Made by a program: the position numbers and the translations under genes. From Syncephalis fuscata (lineage: Eukaryota > Zoopagomycota > Zoopagomycetes > Zoopagales > Piptocephalidaceae): DNA of 64,000 nt. The stretch spans positions 1-64,000 of the forward strand of contig JAHLTZ010000062.1 in the NCBI GenBank assembly GCA_025786725.1. The letters are read 5' to 3'. Shown here piece by piece: positions 22,483-35,740 of this stretch (position 1 is the first letter of the stretch; each line of letters starts with the position of its first letter). A model generated the notes under the pieces. That model made no database searches and was not told where the DNA came from. It worked only from the letters and a program-made list of their open reading frames with translations.

Positions 22483-24444
22483 TTAGTCTTTTCGTTCTTG
22501 GTGCCATTGTTCGAGTAGTTCATCAAAACGTTCGTTCATTGCCGTTTGCAAACCAAAGCTCTGTGGTGTGCTACTACTAAGCTTTTTGCTTGCTTCGAGC
22601 GCGGATAGTTTAATAGGCTTAAAATTGACGCGGCTTGTTTCGGATATCGATCCATGAGGACGGTGGCGATAGTGTGGCTGTGTGGCCTGTGTCTTTCGAC
22701 GAACAATATTGGCTGTACTGCCATTACTAGCATAGTCAGTGGCGGTCATATTGCCATTGCTAGGAACGGGTGGTAGCTCATTTACTAGTCGTTGATTTTG
22801 CAACAGGGGTGATACACCGCCGATAATGGTGGAGCGTACATCTCTTTTACGCTGTGCTGCTGAACGCTGTTCCAATGCTGCTACTGTTGGTGGTGGTGGT
22901 GGGGGTCGTAGAGGTGGTGCAGGAGTGGTGGCAAGTCTTACCGATGCAGCCGGTGCATTCGGCAGTGGTGGTACGGGAGGCGTGGCAAGTCTGGCTGGTA
23001 CGGCTGGTAAAGGCGATGTAGAAGGTGTGGCCAGTCTAGCTGGTGCCGGTTGGTTCAACTGGCTATTAGGCCTCATTACAAACATAGGATTTTCACCCGC
23101 TTGTTGCAGCTGCTGGTAGAACTTTAATGGGCGATCCTCAAGTCCAAAGTAGCGTTCTATACCATGGCATTAATGTCGACTGTTTAATAATTATTAGTGA
23201 CTTACTTCGATTGCCATGCACAATAAATAGCGCATAGTTTTTTCCATCATCAACAAGATTGTATTTCTTTAGTGCCATATCAAGGATCTGTTGACTAGTA
23301 CTTTCAAGAGTAATTCGAAGTGCTTTATAAGCTTCATTCTCACGACCAGGCAATCGGTCGCCATAAACACGAATTGCATTTGTATTTAGTGTTGCAGTGG
23401 CCGGATTCTAATGCATTATATTTAATCAATAAAAGTATTCATTAATAATGATATCATCATTGCTGTTGCTGCTTTGACTTACCGCAAAGTTTGCCAAACG
23501 AGGCTCACTCTTTAAATATGGTGAACTAGGTGTGGAATTAATAATGCTATTTCTCTCAGCTGTGGGTGACCGTGTGGCTTGTTTATCTTTTTTTATAAGA
23601 ACGGTAATGGGGAGCGTGCACTTTCTTTAATCGATCCCGAAGAAAATAGATTTAAAGCGGCAGGTTTAGCGCGTTTCTGGGCATTTGCCGCGACGACAGC
23701 AGCTGCAGTGGCACTTGGACTATTTTCACTCGATAAATTAGATACAGTGATGATTGGTGATGCGGATCCTTTGGGTATAGCCGTAATATGGGGAGAGGTT
23801 CGGGCAGACTCGCTTGTTTCAGGCTTTAGCGCATATTAGTACAAATCAATAATTGATTAATAGAAGTACTTACTCGACCTGCGATCTGGCGTAATACAGG
23901 TAACAAATGATCACGTAACATCTTCAATTCGTGACTTATATGATTAATCTCATTTGTAACTTGGCCTAGTTTTGCATCTAAATCAATATTGATTAGTTAC
24001 TTGTACATAAATTCACGTATTATTCCTCACTGTGTGATATAGCAATGGATTTACTCGTCTGGTCTTCCGTCCAAATATCTATATCTAATAGCAATATTAG
24101 TAAAATAAACTAGCCAATATGCTAACACTCTACCTTGTGGAATAAAATCATCATTATCTATAGGGATGTTGTATTCCAGCTTTAAACGATAAATGGCCTT
24201 TAATATACCAAGTCGATGGCCAACAGATAAAACATTAAGATCACGTAATGTATCGTGCATTAAATGTAAAAGTACGTCTCCGGATACCTCCTCAGCTATA
24301 TAACCATTTTATTAATGTGATTCATAGTATGTTACACACAGTACCTTCAAATTGGTGCGTATAAGTACCATAGCCATTTTGTGATAGCCAGTCGGACACT
24401 TCATAAACTGACCACTGATGTACGTATGAACTCATGGTGGTCAT
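22483..24444 (-). CDS. STE50: Ste50-like MAPK adaptor (SAM and Ras-association domains)
   Basis: Start ATG at 24444 (MTTMSSYVHQWSVYEVSDWL). An N-terminal SAM domain follows over several exons (LMHDTLRDLNVLSVGHRLGI, LKAIYRLKLEYNIP). A middle part has a possible coiled coil (DLDAKLGQVTNEINHISHEL) and a Ser-rich linker. The RA domain is at about 23100-23400 (AIRVYGDRLPGRENEAYKAL, DMALKKYNLVDDGKNYALFI). A Pro/Ala-rich stretch and a basic tail end in EQWHQERKD. The order SAM-RA matches Ste50, which links Cdc42/Ste20 to the MAPKKK Ste11 in osmotic, mating and filamentous signalling. One C is missing from CCCCC near 23610 in the Ser-rich linker. The poly-Pro stretch (RPPPPPP) could bind SH3 domains. 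Confidence 0.88.
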
Positions 24445-25690
24445 TGAAACTGGATACTCAAATAAACGTTACTTTTTGAGCTAGTTTAAGTGTTGGTCTA
24501 CGTGTAGTAATAGCGGTAATAGTAGCGGTAATAATAATAATAATAGTAATAGTGTAGTGGCTATTATTGTGACTGTATATAATGGTGGCAGCTTTCTTCG
24601 ATAAATAATAAAGCTTGCTTGTCAAGAATAATAGAGAATGATGGTGAAATGCCGCCGCTCTTACTGTAATAATTGATGGATGTAGGGAAAAAGGTAAAAA
24701 ATATGAATGAGCTTAGAAGGAACAGAGCTAGGAAAACGCCAGTATTTTTGTTGCTAGCGGAGGCCGCTGATGTGAAGCGGAGTAATAAATTCTAAATCAG
24801 AAAAGCTCATTAAACTGGTAGCAACCAATCCAAAACAAGGAGACGCATTGCAACCACCAAGATAAAACACAATACTAATAATTAAAATTGCTATGCAAGC
24901 ATAAATTAAAAAGCTATGCCAATAAGTTTACTAATAACCAGGCATTTAATATCTACAGGTTTCGAATACTACAGTATAACTAATCCAATGTGAAATACTA
25001 TGTCATAGGCTAACTTTTTGTTACATTTACAGAATTTCAATGACCGACATTGAATACTTTCCCATGTTTTGAATGAAGCTATGCCGAAACTGCAGCATTT
25101 GTACCACGAGCTCAGTTGCCATCATAGTAATGCAATTAAACCTTTAAGATGGCCATAATACATAAGCAAAACAATGAATCAAACATATATAATTTTAAAC
25201 TAGGGGACATTTGTAATGGTATCATTATTGCTTGCAATACTATGGTGTCATATTGAAAGCATCAATTTTAATAACATATATATAATATAATAAACGTATA
25301 TTCATCATAATGGGCTACAATAACTATTAACGTGGCTGTATTTTACCAAAATACACAAATAATATCTAATATTTTATCTGTTCATATATAAATAGCTAGT
25401 CTTGTTTAGAATATCATTAAACGGGGACGGGGAGTAGACAGGTTACAAATACATTTGAAACGAGTATGAACGTGAATAATAAAACATAACGTATATGTAA
25501 CAAAAGTGATGGCCAATTCGCTTCATACTACCCTGTTAGTATGACAACGTAATAAGTAAAGTAACCAATTTGAATACATGAATTAAATCTAATGACTAAT
25601 TAACAACTATCAAAGGTATAAACTAACAAAAAAATAAATTGATTTATTATTAATGTATCAAGGAAAGTAAGAATACTGATATAGTTATAA
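24445..25690. other. Intergenic, microsatellites
   Basis: A TAA/TAG-rich trinucleotide tract lies at about 24505-24555. I see no coding potential in the remainder. Confidence 0.6.
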
Positions 25691-28600
25691 TTAGCGGTGC
25701 ATTGTAATGGTCGTCGGCGCTTGAGGAATAGGTGGTAAGGGTCTATCTGATTGATGACCACTTGATAACGATCGTTTGGCAAGTATTTCAGTTAGGAATC
25801 GACGTGCTTCTTTATGAACGGCTGCTCGTAATCGAAGTACGCGAAGGATACAATCTACTTGATCGGCACCACTTTCCGTTTTCTTCTTCGCCAACTGTTT
25901 AATAGTGCCTAGATTGCGACGGGCCATAATGCTTTTATTACGACGGGCACCGCCAGCACCATTCGCGGCTGATTGAGCATCGGCTGCTTGTTGATAGCGA
26001 GTAATCAACGCTTCAGCTGATAACGGATAAATATCTCGAATAAGCATAAGTGTATGGTATTTGGGACTTTCCAGAGTTGATAGTGAAATGCCATCACCGT
26101 CATCACCACCGTGGAAATACAATTTAAGCAACTAATAGCAAACATAATTAATAACTTGCAATAATTAATCAGTCTACTGGTTTTACTTACCTCTAGGCAG
26201 GTGTAGACCATTTCAAGCTCGTTGCCCTCTAATGGTTTCATACTTGTTGGCTGCTCTGATAGCGGTGGCACTAAAAGATTCTCCAAATTTTGCAGCATTT
26301 CCTTCCATATCTTTGAAAATACCATCGATGACACTTCAGGTCGTAAATGATTAAATAGCGTAAATAGATTTTTATCGAGATAGTCAATGAGCGGGTGCAG
26401 TGCTTCATCGCCATCTGTTTCGGTTACGGTAGCATTCTTTCGATTAGAACTGCCACCCTTAAAGATTGACGTCATTTGCTGAAGTGCGCTATTGTTATTC
26501 ATGGCTCGGAAAATAACCTTTTTCGACAAACAATGACGTACATAGCCAGACATCTACAAAAAAGAGTTAATTAATTAATTACTATAAAATACTAGAATTG
26601 CTTACCTCATCGACAATCATGCGCGCCATATCGGCTTGAGTGCGTTTCAGTGTACGGAATGCTTTACCGAAATGGAATCGAATATCATCCTTTTCGCCTT
26701 CCATACTCACACGTATTAATAGGCGGCCTTGTGGCTTCAAATCCAACCAAATATCATGAGCGAGGAAATCGCCAAATAGCGATGGCTGTAGACGGAATAC
26801 AGCCGTACCGCAAATATCATCGCCACCAACTAAATCTTTATCAAATACTGTGGCCAATACTTCGATCGATGCCGATAATCTAAACTCGAACGTCTCATCC
26901 CAGCGTGGATTCAGCGATTCTTGAATAACACGTGTTCGAGCCATTTCAACCTCGCCCGATTGCAGTACAACATAGGGATCACTAAGGCCATTCTGGTCAC
27001 AATCGGCCAAGTTCTCAGCGAGTACAACTTTCACCGTATAAATATAGACAGGTGGGCCATCTGACGTTGAAGTCAGTTTTAGTTTTCTCTGTGGATTGGT
27101 TGATAGCAGATAGGCCACTTCATCAACATCCAATGTATCATACAATGTATTAAGCCGATGTCGTACAGCCTCAATATTATTTAAACGCACACACGACTAT
27201 TTAACTCGATTAGTATTACAATTGTAATTTCACATCCCTTTTCCTACCTCTGATTTCAAATCTACTGGTGTAGGGTCATTTACTTTACTTGCATCTGCCG
27301 ATCTTGTATAGTCAAACCACGCCTTACGCGCATTGACTGGCAATGCTGGCCGTTCCTCTTGAATCATTGGCACTAAATCTTGAACAAATAGCCGTTCCAT
27401 ACTCTCGCAGTATTTACCCACAGCTCGTCCAAAGATCTATAATAGATTATTAGAAATTACAAATTAGTTAAATATCAATAATACACACCTTTGATAGCAT
27501 AGTAACAAATTGTGCTTGTTGTACTTCATCAGGCCAGTGTAAATTTTCCAAAAAGTCAATTTGTTGTTGGAAGATTGAAAACAAATCTAATACTGATGAT
27601 GAATGACGTGCCTCTTCCGATAATGGCTCAAACTAATCATAAATGTTAATTAAATAGCCAATTAACTACTAGTTACAACTTACTGAATCCTCTCCAATAA
27701 CATTATCAACCCATTGTACGGTCTTATCCTCTGTAATACGCATCCATCCGTGTACATATCGAGCAAACCATGAGGCCACATCCATGCTTAGTGGTGTACT
27801 ATTTGTTGTACATATTAGATTCATTACTATAGTAAATATTAATAAATGCTACTCACTCTTTACAACGCTTCTTATATAAATCACGCAAAGCCCGTACTGA
27901 ATGATAAAGTTTAAAGGCGTTCTCGCTGGGACTGCCATCATCGTCATATTCTATAGGCTGATTCATGGTATTTTCCATTTCAAGTATAAAGTACTTGAGA
28001 TAAACACCAAGAGATGTACCGGCCACATCCACTTCGCTAATGGCAATAGTCAGTATTAGTTAACCATGCTACTAATATGATTAATTACCCAATAATAGGC
28101 ACCGGGAATCGTTTAGTCATACGACTGGTCTCTGTTTGTAATGCTTCAGCCATCAATAGCATCTGATCAATTTCTGGCGCATCCAGTGTTTGACGTAACA
28201 TTCGCGTCTTAAATCGTGTAAATCTTTCACTAGCTGTATCCTATTTATAATACACAAATTAATGGTTGTAGACCCACCATGTAAACTACCTACTTCAATG
28301 GCGTCTTTTACTTCATTTCTACAGCCTTGTAAGTCGGGATGGGCCATTCTAAAATTTTCATCTTCATGAATATCGTCGAGCATAAATAAAAGTGGTGACA
28401 ATTCATCCACTGATGTGTTTTCAGGCGCATTCAAGGCAGCGGTAAGCATTGAAAGCAGTGTTCGATTAAGTCGAACGTGTATTTGAAATAGATAGCGACG
28501 CTATAGCATACACAGGTCATTAAACAATACCATAATTTATAATAAACTTACATCAGTATTTGACCATAATTTGTAAGCATTTCTTGTAGCATTTTTGTAC

Positions 28601-30225
28601 ATTGTGGCAAATCCATCGCTAACATGTTCAATACAAACCATTTCTTTAGCAAGATTAAGACATAGAATATCAATCATACTGTAAATGTAATATATATATT
28701 ATTAGTCTATATAGCTATACTAATTACTAGTTGTATTACTTACGCCAAATCACGAAAAGTAGCGCCTAATCGCCAACGAACACCACATTCCTTAATAAGA
28801 TTTAATGAACGAGCCGATAATACACGTTGGTCTGGTGGTGTTGTGCCACTTAATTGTAGTTCTGAATCCATACATACACTAACAAGCATTTTATAGCACT
28901 CGCCCGGTGATGGGGGGATAAAATTATAGGTTGGATTACGCGGATCCTAATTAAATTAAATTAATCAAATTAAATTATCAATAAAATTATTACTTACAGC
29001 GGTATTTGATCCACCTGCAGTGGCAAATTCACGCTGTTGACCTGGTGCATATCCACCAGAGCCTGATGATTGCAATAGACGTGGGTCAGCTGTCACACTA
29101 TGAGCAATAAGTTGATTCAATTGCTGCACTTCACGCTTCTTCCATTGACTATACAGTTCAGGATCTTGAAAATCACTTGGCTTAATCGCCGGGTGATTAT
29201 CGTGTTCTAAAGCAGCCAAACAGCGTTTTAAATCCTCTACTGCTGCCTAGATCATCATCATTAATATAGAATAGACCCGTCACATAAACATGCTTGGCAT
29301 TAGTACATTACAGCTATGCTAGCATTAACACTTATTGCTTTGCTATTACCTTTGGTGTACACGAGGCGCGTAGACTACGTGCCGTACGCTCATGGTCTTC
29401 AACGCTCACGCCTAATACTTGCCGTGTCCACGATACAAGGCCATCGCGGTCGTGAAAATAGACTTCACTTGTATCGGCGTGGTCACTTTCTGAAATACGT
29501 CGGCCATTCGAGTTGCTTGGTCCACTTGATGGTGCAGATGCTGTATCGTTATCACTCTGAGTCTGTGCATTCATTTCTCGCATATAGTCTTCATACTGTT
29601 TGATCATGGCACCGACATACGGTATGCCGATACACTCATACTTTAAGCAGTCAATGGACTCGTTGGCCATGACTTGAATATATGCCATGGGCTGTAACAG
29701 TCCTACTTCTCCCGCATAATTAACAAACTCAGACATCAAAAAGGCCACTGTGCTATTTCTACTCATGCGATCCTTAAATGTTTGCGACTTCATAGTCGTT
29801 ACCGCAAAGTTGGTAAGTGTATAAGCAATGCGCGGGTCTGAACTTGACAAGGCATTGCGCTTTCCTTCGTAAATACGAGTAAATCGCTTGCGGAATTTAC
29901 GCAAGAAATCTTTAGTCAATACTTGAGAAGGATCGTTATGTGACGATGATGACGCTTGTTGCAAAAGATCAGATAGAAAAGCGTTAACTCGTTGAGATGG
30001 ACTAATATTCCAAGAGACCGGTCGCTGACCACTCGATGCTTGTAAGGAATCAGATGCAAATTGAGGTCGCGTAGGAGAGTGGTGTTGAGGCGCATTGTTG
30101 GCCACTGCTACTCCCGCCTGACCAATGGCCTCTGTGTTCAATAGAGCACACCGCAATACATAGCGATACAGCTCTCTTGACTTATCTTCTTGGGTGGGGT
30201 GGGCAGAGCCCGTTTCCGACCGCAT
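25691..30225 (-). CDS. Munc13-like exocytosis regulator (MUN/MHD with C2 domain)
   Basis: About 12-14 exons; first exon 29349-30225 starts MRSETGSAHPTQEDKSREL. The long helical N-terminal half is typical of fungal UNC-13-like (Ync13-type) proteins. The C2 domain is at about 26600-27150: YTVKVVLAENLADCDQNGLS, DPYVVL, LNPRWDETFEF, VFDKDLVGGDD. Acidic residues at LADCD, SDPY, FDKD and GGDD fit Ca2+ ligands. After C2 comes MHD2 (KVIFRAMNNNSALQQ, RPEVSSMVFSKIWKEML). The order MHD1-C2-MHD2 matches Schizosaccharomyces Ync13, which couples exocytosis with endocytosis during septation. The C-terminus is basic and Pro-rich (DRPLPPIPQAP). I found no frameshift. Exon borders other than the first and last are approximate. 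Confidence 0.9.
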
Positions 30226-32194
30226 TAGCAGGGTCTTCTATCGTCGAACGTCGGTTCATAGTATAGGGACCAACGAGGAGAGATGAAACTAGCTGGCCAG
30301 TATAGATGTGCTGTAGTAAATGTAGAAGCAGTAGTGGCAGTAGTAACAGCAATAGGAATCAAAGCGTAAATGGATAAAACAAAAGCAAAAGCCACTAGAT
30401 AGATAGATAGATAGAGAAAACAAAGACTAGGTCGATATCTCTCACGATGGCTAAAGGGCTTAATTGAAAGTGACGAGTGGTAATGGAGAACAACGAATGC
30501 AACTGGCCTATTATTCTATTTCTAGGTCACATAACTATTTTTACTTCAATCGATTCTATTTAAAATCGATTACTATTATTACTATTGTTATTAGTTAACA
30601 AGATGTGCACCATTCTTTAGGCAAGAACCAATGGTAGATCACCTTGGCAGTGTCTATAAAACTGTTTATTTTAAAATAGGCATATTATAGGCTAATTAGA
30701 AGCATGATTAATACAAAAAAAAAGTAACACATCAGCATAGATAAAATGTTAATTACACCATTTGTATTTGTATTTGATCATTATTGTAAGTAGTATAATT
30801 GTATTTTACTATAAAAATACGATTTAGAATCATTTGTATTAAATAAGTGTAATTACTGTATATTGGCTAATTTAATATTACTAACAACTAATGAATATCT
30901 TTTACTATTGTTGCAACTTGTCAACTCGAGTAGAACGTAAAAGAATTGTATAGGAAATGAGTACCTTGCGTCTATTGTTTTATATAACCTTGGCGTAAAT
31001 TAACCGTCTTTCTACTAGCTATTATAGCTATATTAATAATATAAATTCAACTCGTGCTTTTCTATACTTGTTTCTTTATTAAGCAAATCATTTGATATTA
31101 TTGTATGGGCAAGTATACAAGCTCTTTAGTTCTAATTATAAATACCTGTATACTATACATAGTAATTCAGGTACAATACTACTTAAAGGGGCATGATTTA
31201 AATACCGCGTGTCAACACCGACTAGCAAGTATCATCTCAGCTTGATTTGATAGTTGATGGCCTTGATGTAGACAACCAATCTATACAATAAACCATAGAT
31301 ACATACAACAGATACATACACATGGTATTACGCCACATGATGTACAAGTACCATGATTATAGTTGTAATTATAGTTATAATCATTAATAACGGGTATTAC
31401 ATCAATAAAAGTGACCCTCGTGAGTACAACACGCTGTGTATCATGTGCACGTTCCGATCACTGACCTGTCTAAGCAATGGAATGAACAAATAAATGGCAA
31501 GTAGTATTATATTTGGCTATCTGACTTACAGCACACTACACTACACTACACTAATATACTATTGATATTAATGCAAAGTATCGACTAATTGTCTAAAATG
31601 GCGTACATTACACTATTTGTAATGTCGGTGTGGTTATTGTTGTGCTTTGTTAAGCCTTTTGCCCTTACATCGATTGACCACACGTGTACAAGGCAGAAGA
31701 GTTCATTGGTTGTAGTGCCACATGCCCTCAGACTCAGTCACACTGGAACTAGAATAATGATGGGCCGTGGAGGTCGAGCCATACAAGGGAAGAGATGTGT
31801 TGTTCCCATACTCAATGTATGACTGAACAGACATGATGGTCACTAACAGTAACAACACTACATCATTTCCACGTTGATCTTTGTTGTTGTTACTGTTGTT
31901 GTTACTATTCTCTATTCTAGCGCTACTCTTCTTCCTCTACTTACCTATACTTACCTACCTACCTACTTACTTCACACTTTGTCATCTCTCTTTTCTTCCT
32001 TTTCCTCTTCTTCTTCTTCTTCTCTTTACTGCTCAAACTTACTGTTGTTTCCTATTCTCGTAACTAGCTTACGGCAATTATACTGTGTCCTGCACCCTTC
32101 CGATCCTTTAATATTTACTTTGTTGTTCATACGTCAACTATCGCCGTTTAAACACTGCCATCCCCACAGCCTACCCTCACTTTTTATTATTCAC
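30226..32194. promoter_or_regulatory. Bidirectional intergenic region with CT-rich leader before septin
   Basis: Separates two divergent genes. Contains a GATA microsatellite near 30397-30413, an ACACT repeat near 31533-31552, and a strong pyrimidine tract at about 31900-32190 just before the septin ATG. An open frame continues upstream of that ATG through the CT-rich tract (Leu/Ser-rich), but it looks like leader, not protein. A 77-codon ORF at 31589-31822 is not convincing. Confidence 0.5.
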
Positions 32195-33742
32195 ATGGCA
32201 CCAAGAGCTATTCGTCGTAAGAACTTGCTGGACCAGTTTAACTTTATGGTGGCTGGTGCATCTCGACTTGGCAAATCTGCATTTTTACGCACATTCTTAC
32301 GTACACTTGATGTGTCGGCCCCATCGTCGGATGAGCCACTGCCTACGCCAGAAAGCTTCCACGATGGTCCCACCACGCGTATTAACCAAGTATCCATGGT
32401 GGTTGACGAAGCAAACGACCGCTTTGGCCTTACAATGGTGGATACGCCTGGATTCGTCGATGACGGCACCGTAGACGAACAGTGCCGCCTACTTATTACT
32501 TTTCTCGAAAATCAATTTGATGCCCGTCTTATCGAGGTAAGTAGAGTAATGCCGTGTAGGCATACAGCGTATATGCTTACTGACGCATTTATCCATCTAA
32601 TTAATATACATCGAATAGGAATCACGTGTTAAGCGCAATCCAAAAGCATTACATCGCCAATTGCACGCATGTCTCTACTTCCTCGATCCATCGCATGCTG
32701 GTCTGCGCCTGTAGATATTTCAGTTATTAGCAGTTTATGCGAACGAGTCAACGTTATTCCCGTTATTGCCAAGGCGGATACACTAACCGTAGAGCGTATG
32801 CGTCGTGTTAGACGGGCTATTCGCGAAGATATCCGTGCTCACCGTCTTCGTATCTATGAATTTCCTCAATGGGATGATGAAGATGAAGAGTTGTCCGAAG
32901 ATGGCGACCAAGAAGAGGAGAACGACGAGGGAGCAGCATTACGTCTATCGTCAACTGCTCTGCGTCGTCTTATTCCATTTACTATTATGTCGATGGAAGA
33001 AGAATTAGCATCGGCTAATGACGACGATCTAGCCAATGATATTGAACTATTTACTGATGAAGATAGTGAAGAAGAAGGAGAGCTATTTCTGAATATAGTG
33101 AAGATAGCGAAGATAGCGAAGATGAAGATGAAGATGAAGATGAAGATGGTACAAGTACTAAAGAGAAAGCCAGAAAAGAATCTATCATTACGGCAGATAC
33201 AACATCAGTCGCTGAAACATCAACCAATGGCGATGTTAAAACAACTGAAGATGAAGTAGATTCAACTGTTGAAACAACGCCATCTAAAAGTGCAATTAAT
33301 GGCCACCATGATGAAACGTTACTAATACTACAGACACCACTACTACCAATACTAATAATGAAATATTAATACAACATCCACTGAAACTAATGATGACAGT
33401 GTATCTCCCAAGATTGAAGGCAATGGACATGCAGCAAAACATGAAGGACCAACAAGTGAACAACAACAGCCAGCCACTGAACCGTTTCTGGGTCGTCGTT
33501 ATCCATGGGGCGATGTAATGGTGATGGATCCAACACATTGTGATGTAGCCGTATTACGTACACTGTTACTTGAAACACAGCGTCGATTACTACGTGATAC
33601 AACCGTTGAAGTACTCTATGAACGGTATCGTACAGAACGTATGCGTGAACGTCGTGCCACAATGTTGGCAGCCCGTAGAGATGCTCGTTCAAGTTCACTA
33701 CCTAGTTCACCGATATCGCCTCTTCTCGGTGTAGGTATTTAA
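32195..33742 (+). CDS. Septin-like GTPase with long acidic insertion
   Basis: Two exons, 32195-32536 and 32619-33742, with an 82-nt intron. GTPase motifs: P-loop VAGASRLGKSAF, switch II DTPGFVDD, G4 VIAKADTLT. Septin hallmarks: HACLYFLDPSHAGLR and near the end GRRYPWGDVMVMDPTHCD, followed by YERYRTERM. Between the strand ending IYEFP and the septin unique element lies an acidic, Glu/Asp/Thr-rich insertion of over 150 residues, much longer than usual. The frame is broken four times by apparent one-base losses: near 32711 (CTGGTAG read as CTGTAG), near 33089, and twice between 33320 and 33370; the last three together restore the frame. Septins form filaments at septa and hyphal necks. The sequence is divergent, so which septin class is unclear. 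Confidence 0.88.
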
Positions 33743-34893
33743 TGGCTTTTCTAACTACGTACACTTCTTTCTATTCATTAGCACGTCATTGAATTTAACA
33801 TTTCTATTTGTTTATCTTTTTAAACTACAACGACCCACGCTTTAATGTATGTGTATAGATTACACAGTCCATTGAGATATAGTCAGTAATAGCTTAATAA
33901 ATCATCATACATCATAAAATAGTATAGTTTTATATTACTATAACAACAATGGCCATTTTAATCCATTTTAATCAAATTGATACTTTACAGCGTAGAATTA
34001 ATCGAATCTTCGATTTAGTCGTTCTATCAACAATGCCCCCAACTTGACCAGGTCATATTATTTAACATTAATATGGTGGCATCTATTTGTTATAAGAGTG
34101 TGGGTGTGCTTGCAGTGAACACTAGCGATTGGTGAGAATTATTGGTTTGTGTTTCCTCTTCTCACTTCTACGCTGTTTATCGGCGACCTTCAAGATTCTT
34201 TCTTCAAATAAGCGTAAACGACCAGTGGCTTCTGACGAAGAAGCAGCAGCAGTAGCAGCAGTAGCAGAAGCGGGAGCAGTAGCAGCGACCACCACCACCA
34301 CCACTGTAGAAGCTATTAAAGTAAAAGAGGGAGAGTACAGAGACGAACAAGTAACAGATTCGCCAACGTCTGTCGTCACTACAACTACTAGTGCTACTAC
34401 GGCTACTACAGCCCGAGAAGTAGTAGTGGGTACCTCATTAGACGGCGTAGCGTCTCGTCATCTTTATTGTTGCCACGCCACAACACGTTCTCACTGCCAC
34501 GCCTGCTCTTCTGCCTCTAGTACGTCTACTTCTACTTCTACATATCGTGGTCGTTATCGCGATTCGTTGCCGATCGTGTGTTCATCTCAGCCTCGTGAAC
34601 CAACTTTACGCCGCCTTTCCAATCCTTTCCCAGCTACTACTTTACTTAGTACCACCACCACTGCCACTACTCCTACTAGTACTACCAATACACTTATTTC
34701 TACTACTGCTGCTACTGCTGCTGCTACTGCTACTGCTATTTCGCCCGTCTCATCTCGCTCTTTGTCCTCACCTACCGTCACTTCTTCTTTTTCTTCTTCC
34801 TCCTCTTTATCGATCTCTGACGCTGCTACTGCACGTCTATCGTTGATCGCCTTACTTCGTCGTGGTCACTCTCTCACTACACCTACTACCATC
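33743..34893. promoter_or_regulatory. Intergenic and in-frame Thr/Ser-rich leader of calcineurin B
   Basis: From 34129 an open frame of 255 codons runs in phase into the calcineurin B ATG. It is low-complexity (Thr, Ser, Ala; CT-rich DNA) and most likely untranslated leader, since calcineurin B starts at MGN. The first 350 bp show nothing. Confidence 0.5.
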
Positions 34894-35536
34894 ATGGGCA
34901 ATACACCGTCAACTCAGATGCTGGACAATATGGTCCAGTCAACCAACTGTAAGTCAATAATACTAAGCTTCATCTCGCGTATTTATTATATTAACCACAC
35001 TTCATCTAGTCACGGCAGACGAAGTTCAGCGTTTGTACAAGCGATTTATCAAGCTAGATAAAGATGGCAGTGGCAGTATTGACAAAGATGAATTCCTTGC
35101 CATTCCTCAGATTGCTGGTAATCCACTCGCCTCTCGACTAATTGCTATATTCGATGAAGACGGTGGCGGTGATGTTGATTTCCAGGAATTTATCCGCGGT
35201 CTAAGTGTATTTAGTGTTAATAGTAACAAAATGGAGAAATTACGCTGTAAGTGGCTATAATAAATGTATTAATTCAGTAAATTAATTTGAATACCATTAG
35301 ATGCTTTTAAAGTATACGATATGGATCGTGATGGTTTTATTTCAAATGGTGAATTATTTCTAGTACTTAAAATGATGGTTGGCAACAATTTAAAGGACCA
35401 GCAACTACAGCAGATTGTCGATAAGACAATTATGGAGGCAGACAAGGACGGTGATGGTCATATTAGCTTTGAAGAGTTTTGCAACTTTGTAGAAACAACA
35501 GATGTTGCTAAGCAATTGACACTTGATGCCTTTTAG
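34894..35536 (+). CDS. CNB1: Calcineurin regulatory subunit B
   Basis: Three exons, 34894-34948, 35010-35246, 35301-35536; 175 aa, the same length as yeast Cnb1. Starts MGNTPSTQ, a good N-myristoylation site, which decides this ATG over the long in-frame upstream ORF. Four EF-hands: [56 protein letters not shown]; all loops keep Asp at position 1 and Glu at 12. It binds Ca2+ and the catalytic A subunit (not in the window) to activate a Ser/Thr phosphatase controlling stress and morphogenesis. Confidence 0.97.
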
Positions 35537-35740
35537 TGCGTAGAAATAATAATAATACGTACTCTACTTTCGTGAATATATAATGAAAAGAATTAAGTTC
35601 TATTTAACCATTAATTACTGCTTATAATATTAAGATGCATATTGTTGTTATTACACCTGATTAATGTTGTCATTGTTACTACTGCTTATTACTAACATTT
35701 ATTATTGTTGCTGTTACTATTCGTTTATTACACGGGCTAT

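Noticed and set aside
22826-23119. Gly-rich plus-strand ORF
   Set aside because: Antisense of the Pro/Ala-rich tail of the Ste50-like protein.
23579-23839. Plus-strand 86-codon ORF
   Set aside because: Antisense to the Ser-rich linker of the Ste50-like gene.
31874-32194. Hydrophobic Leu/Ser-rich N-terminal extension of septin
   Set aside because: It comes from a CT-rich leader; conserved septin sequence begins after the ATG at 32195.
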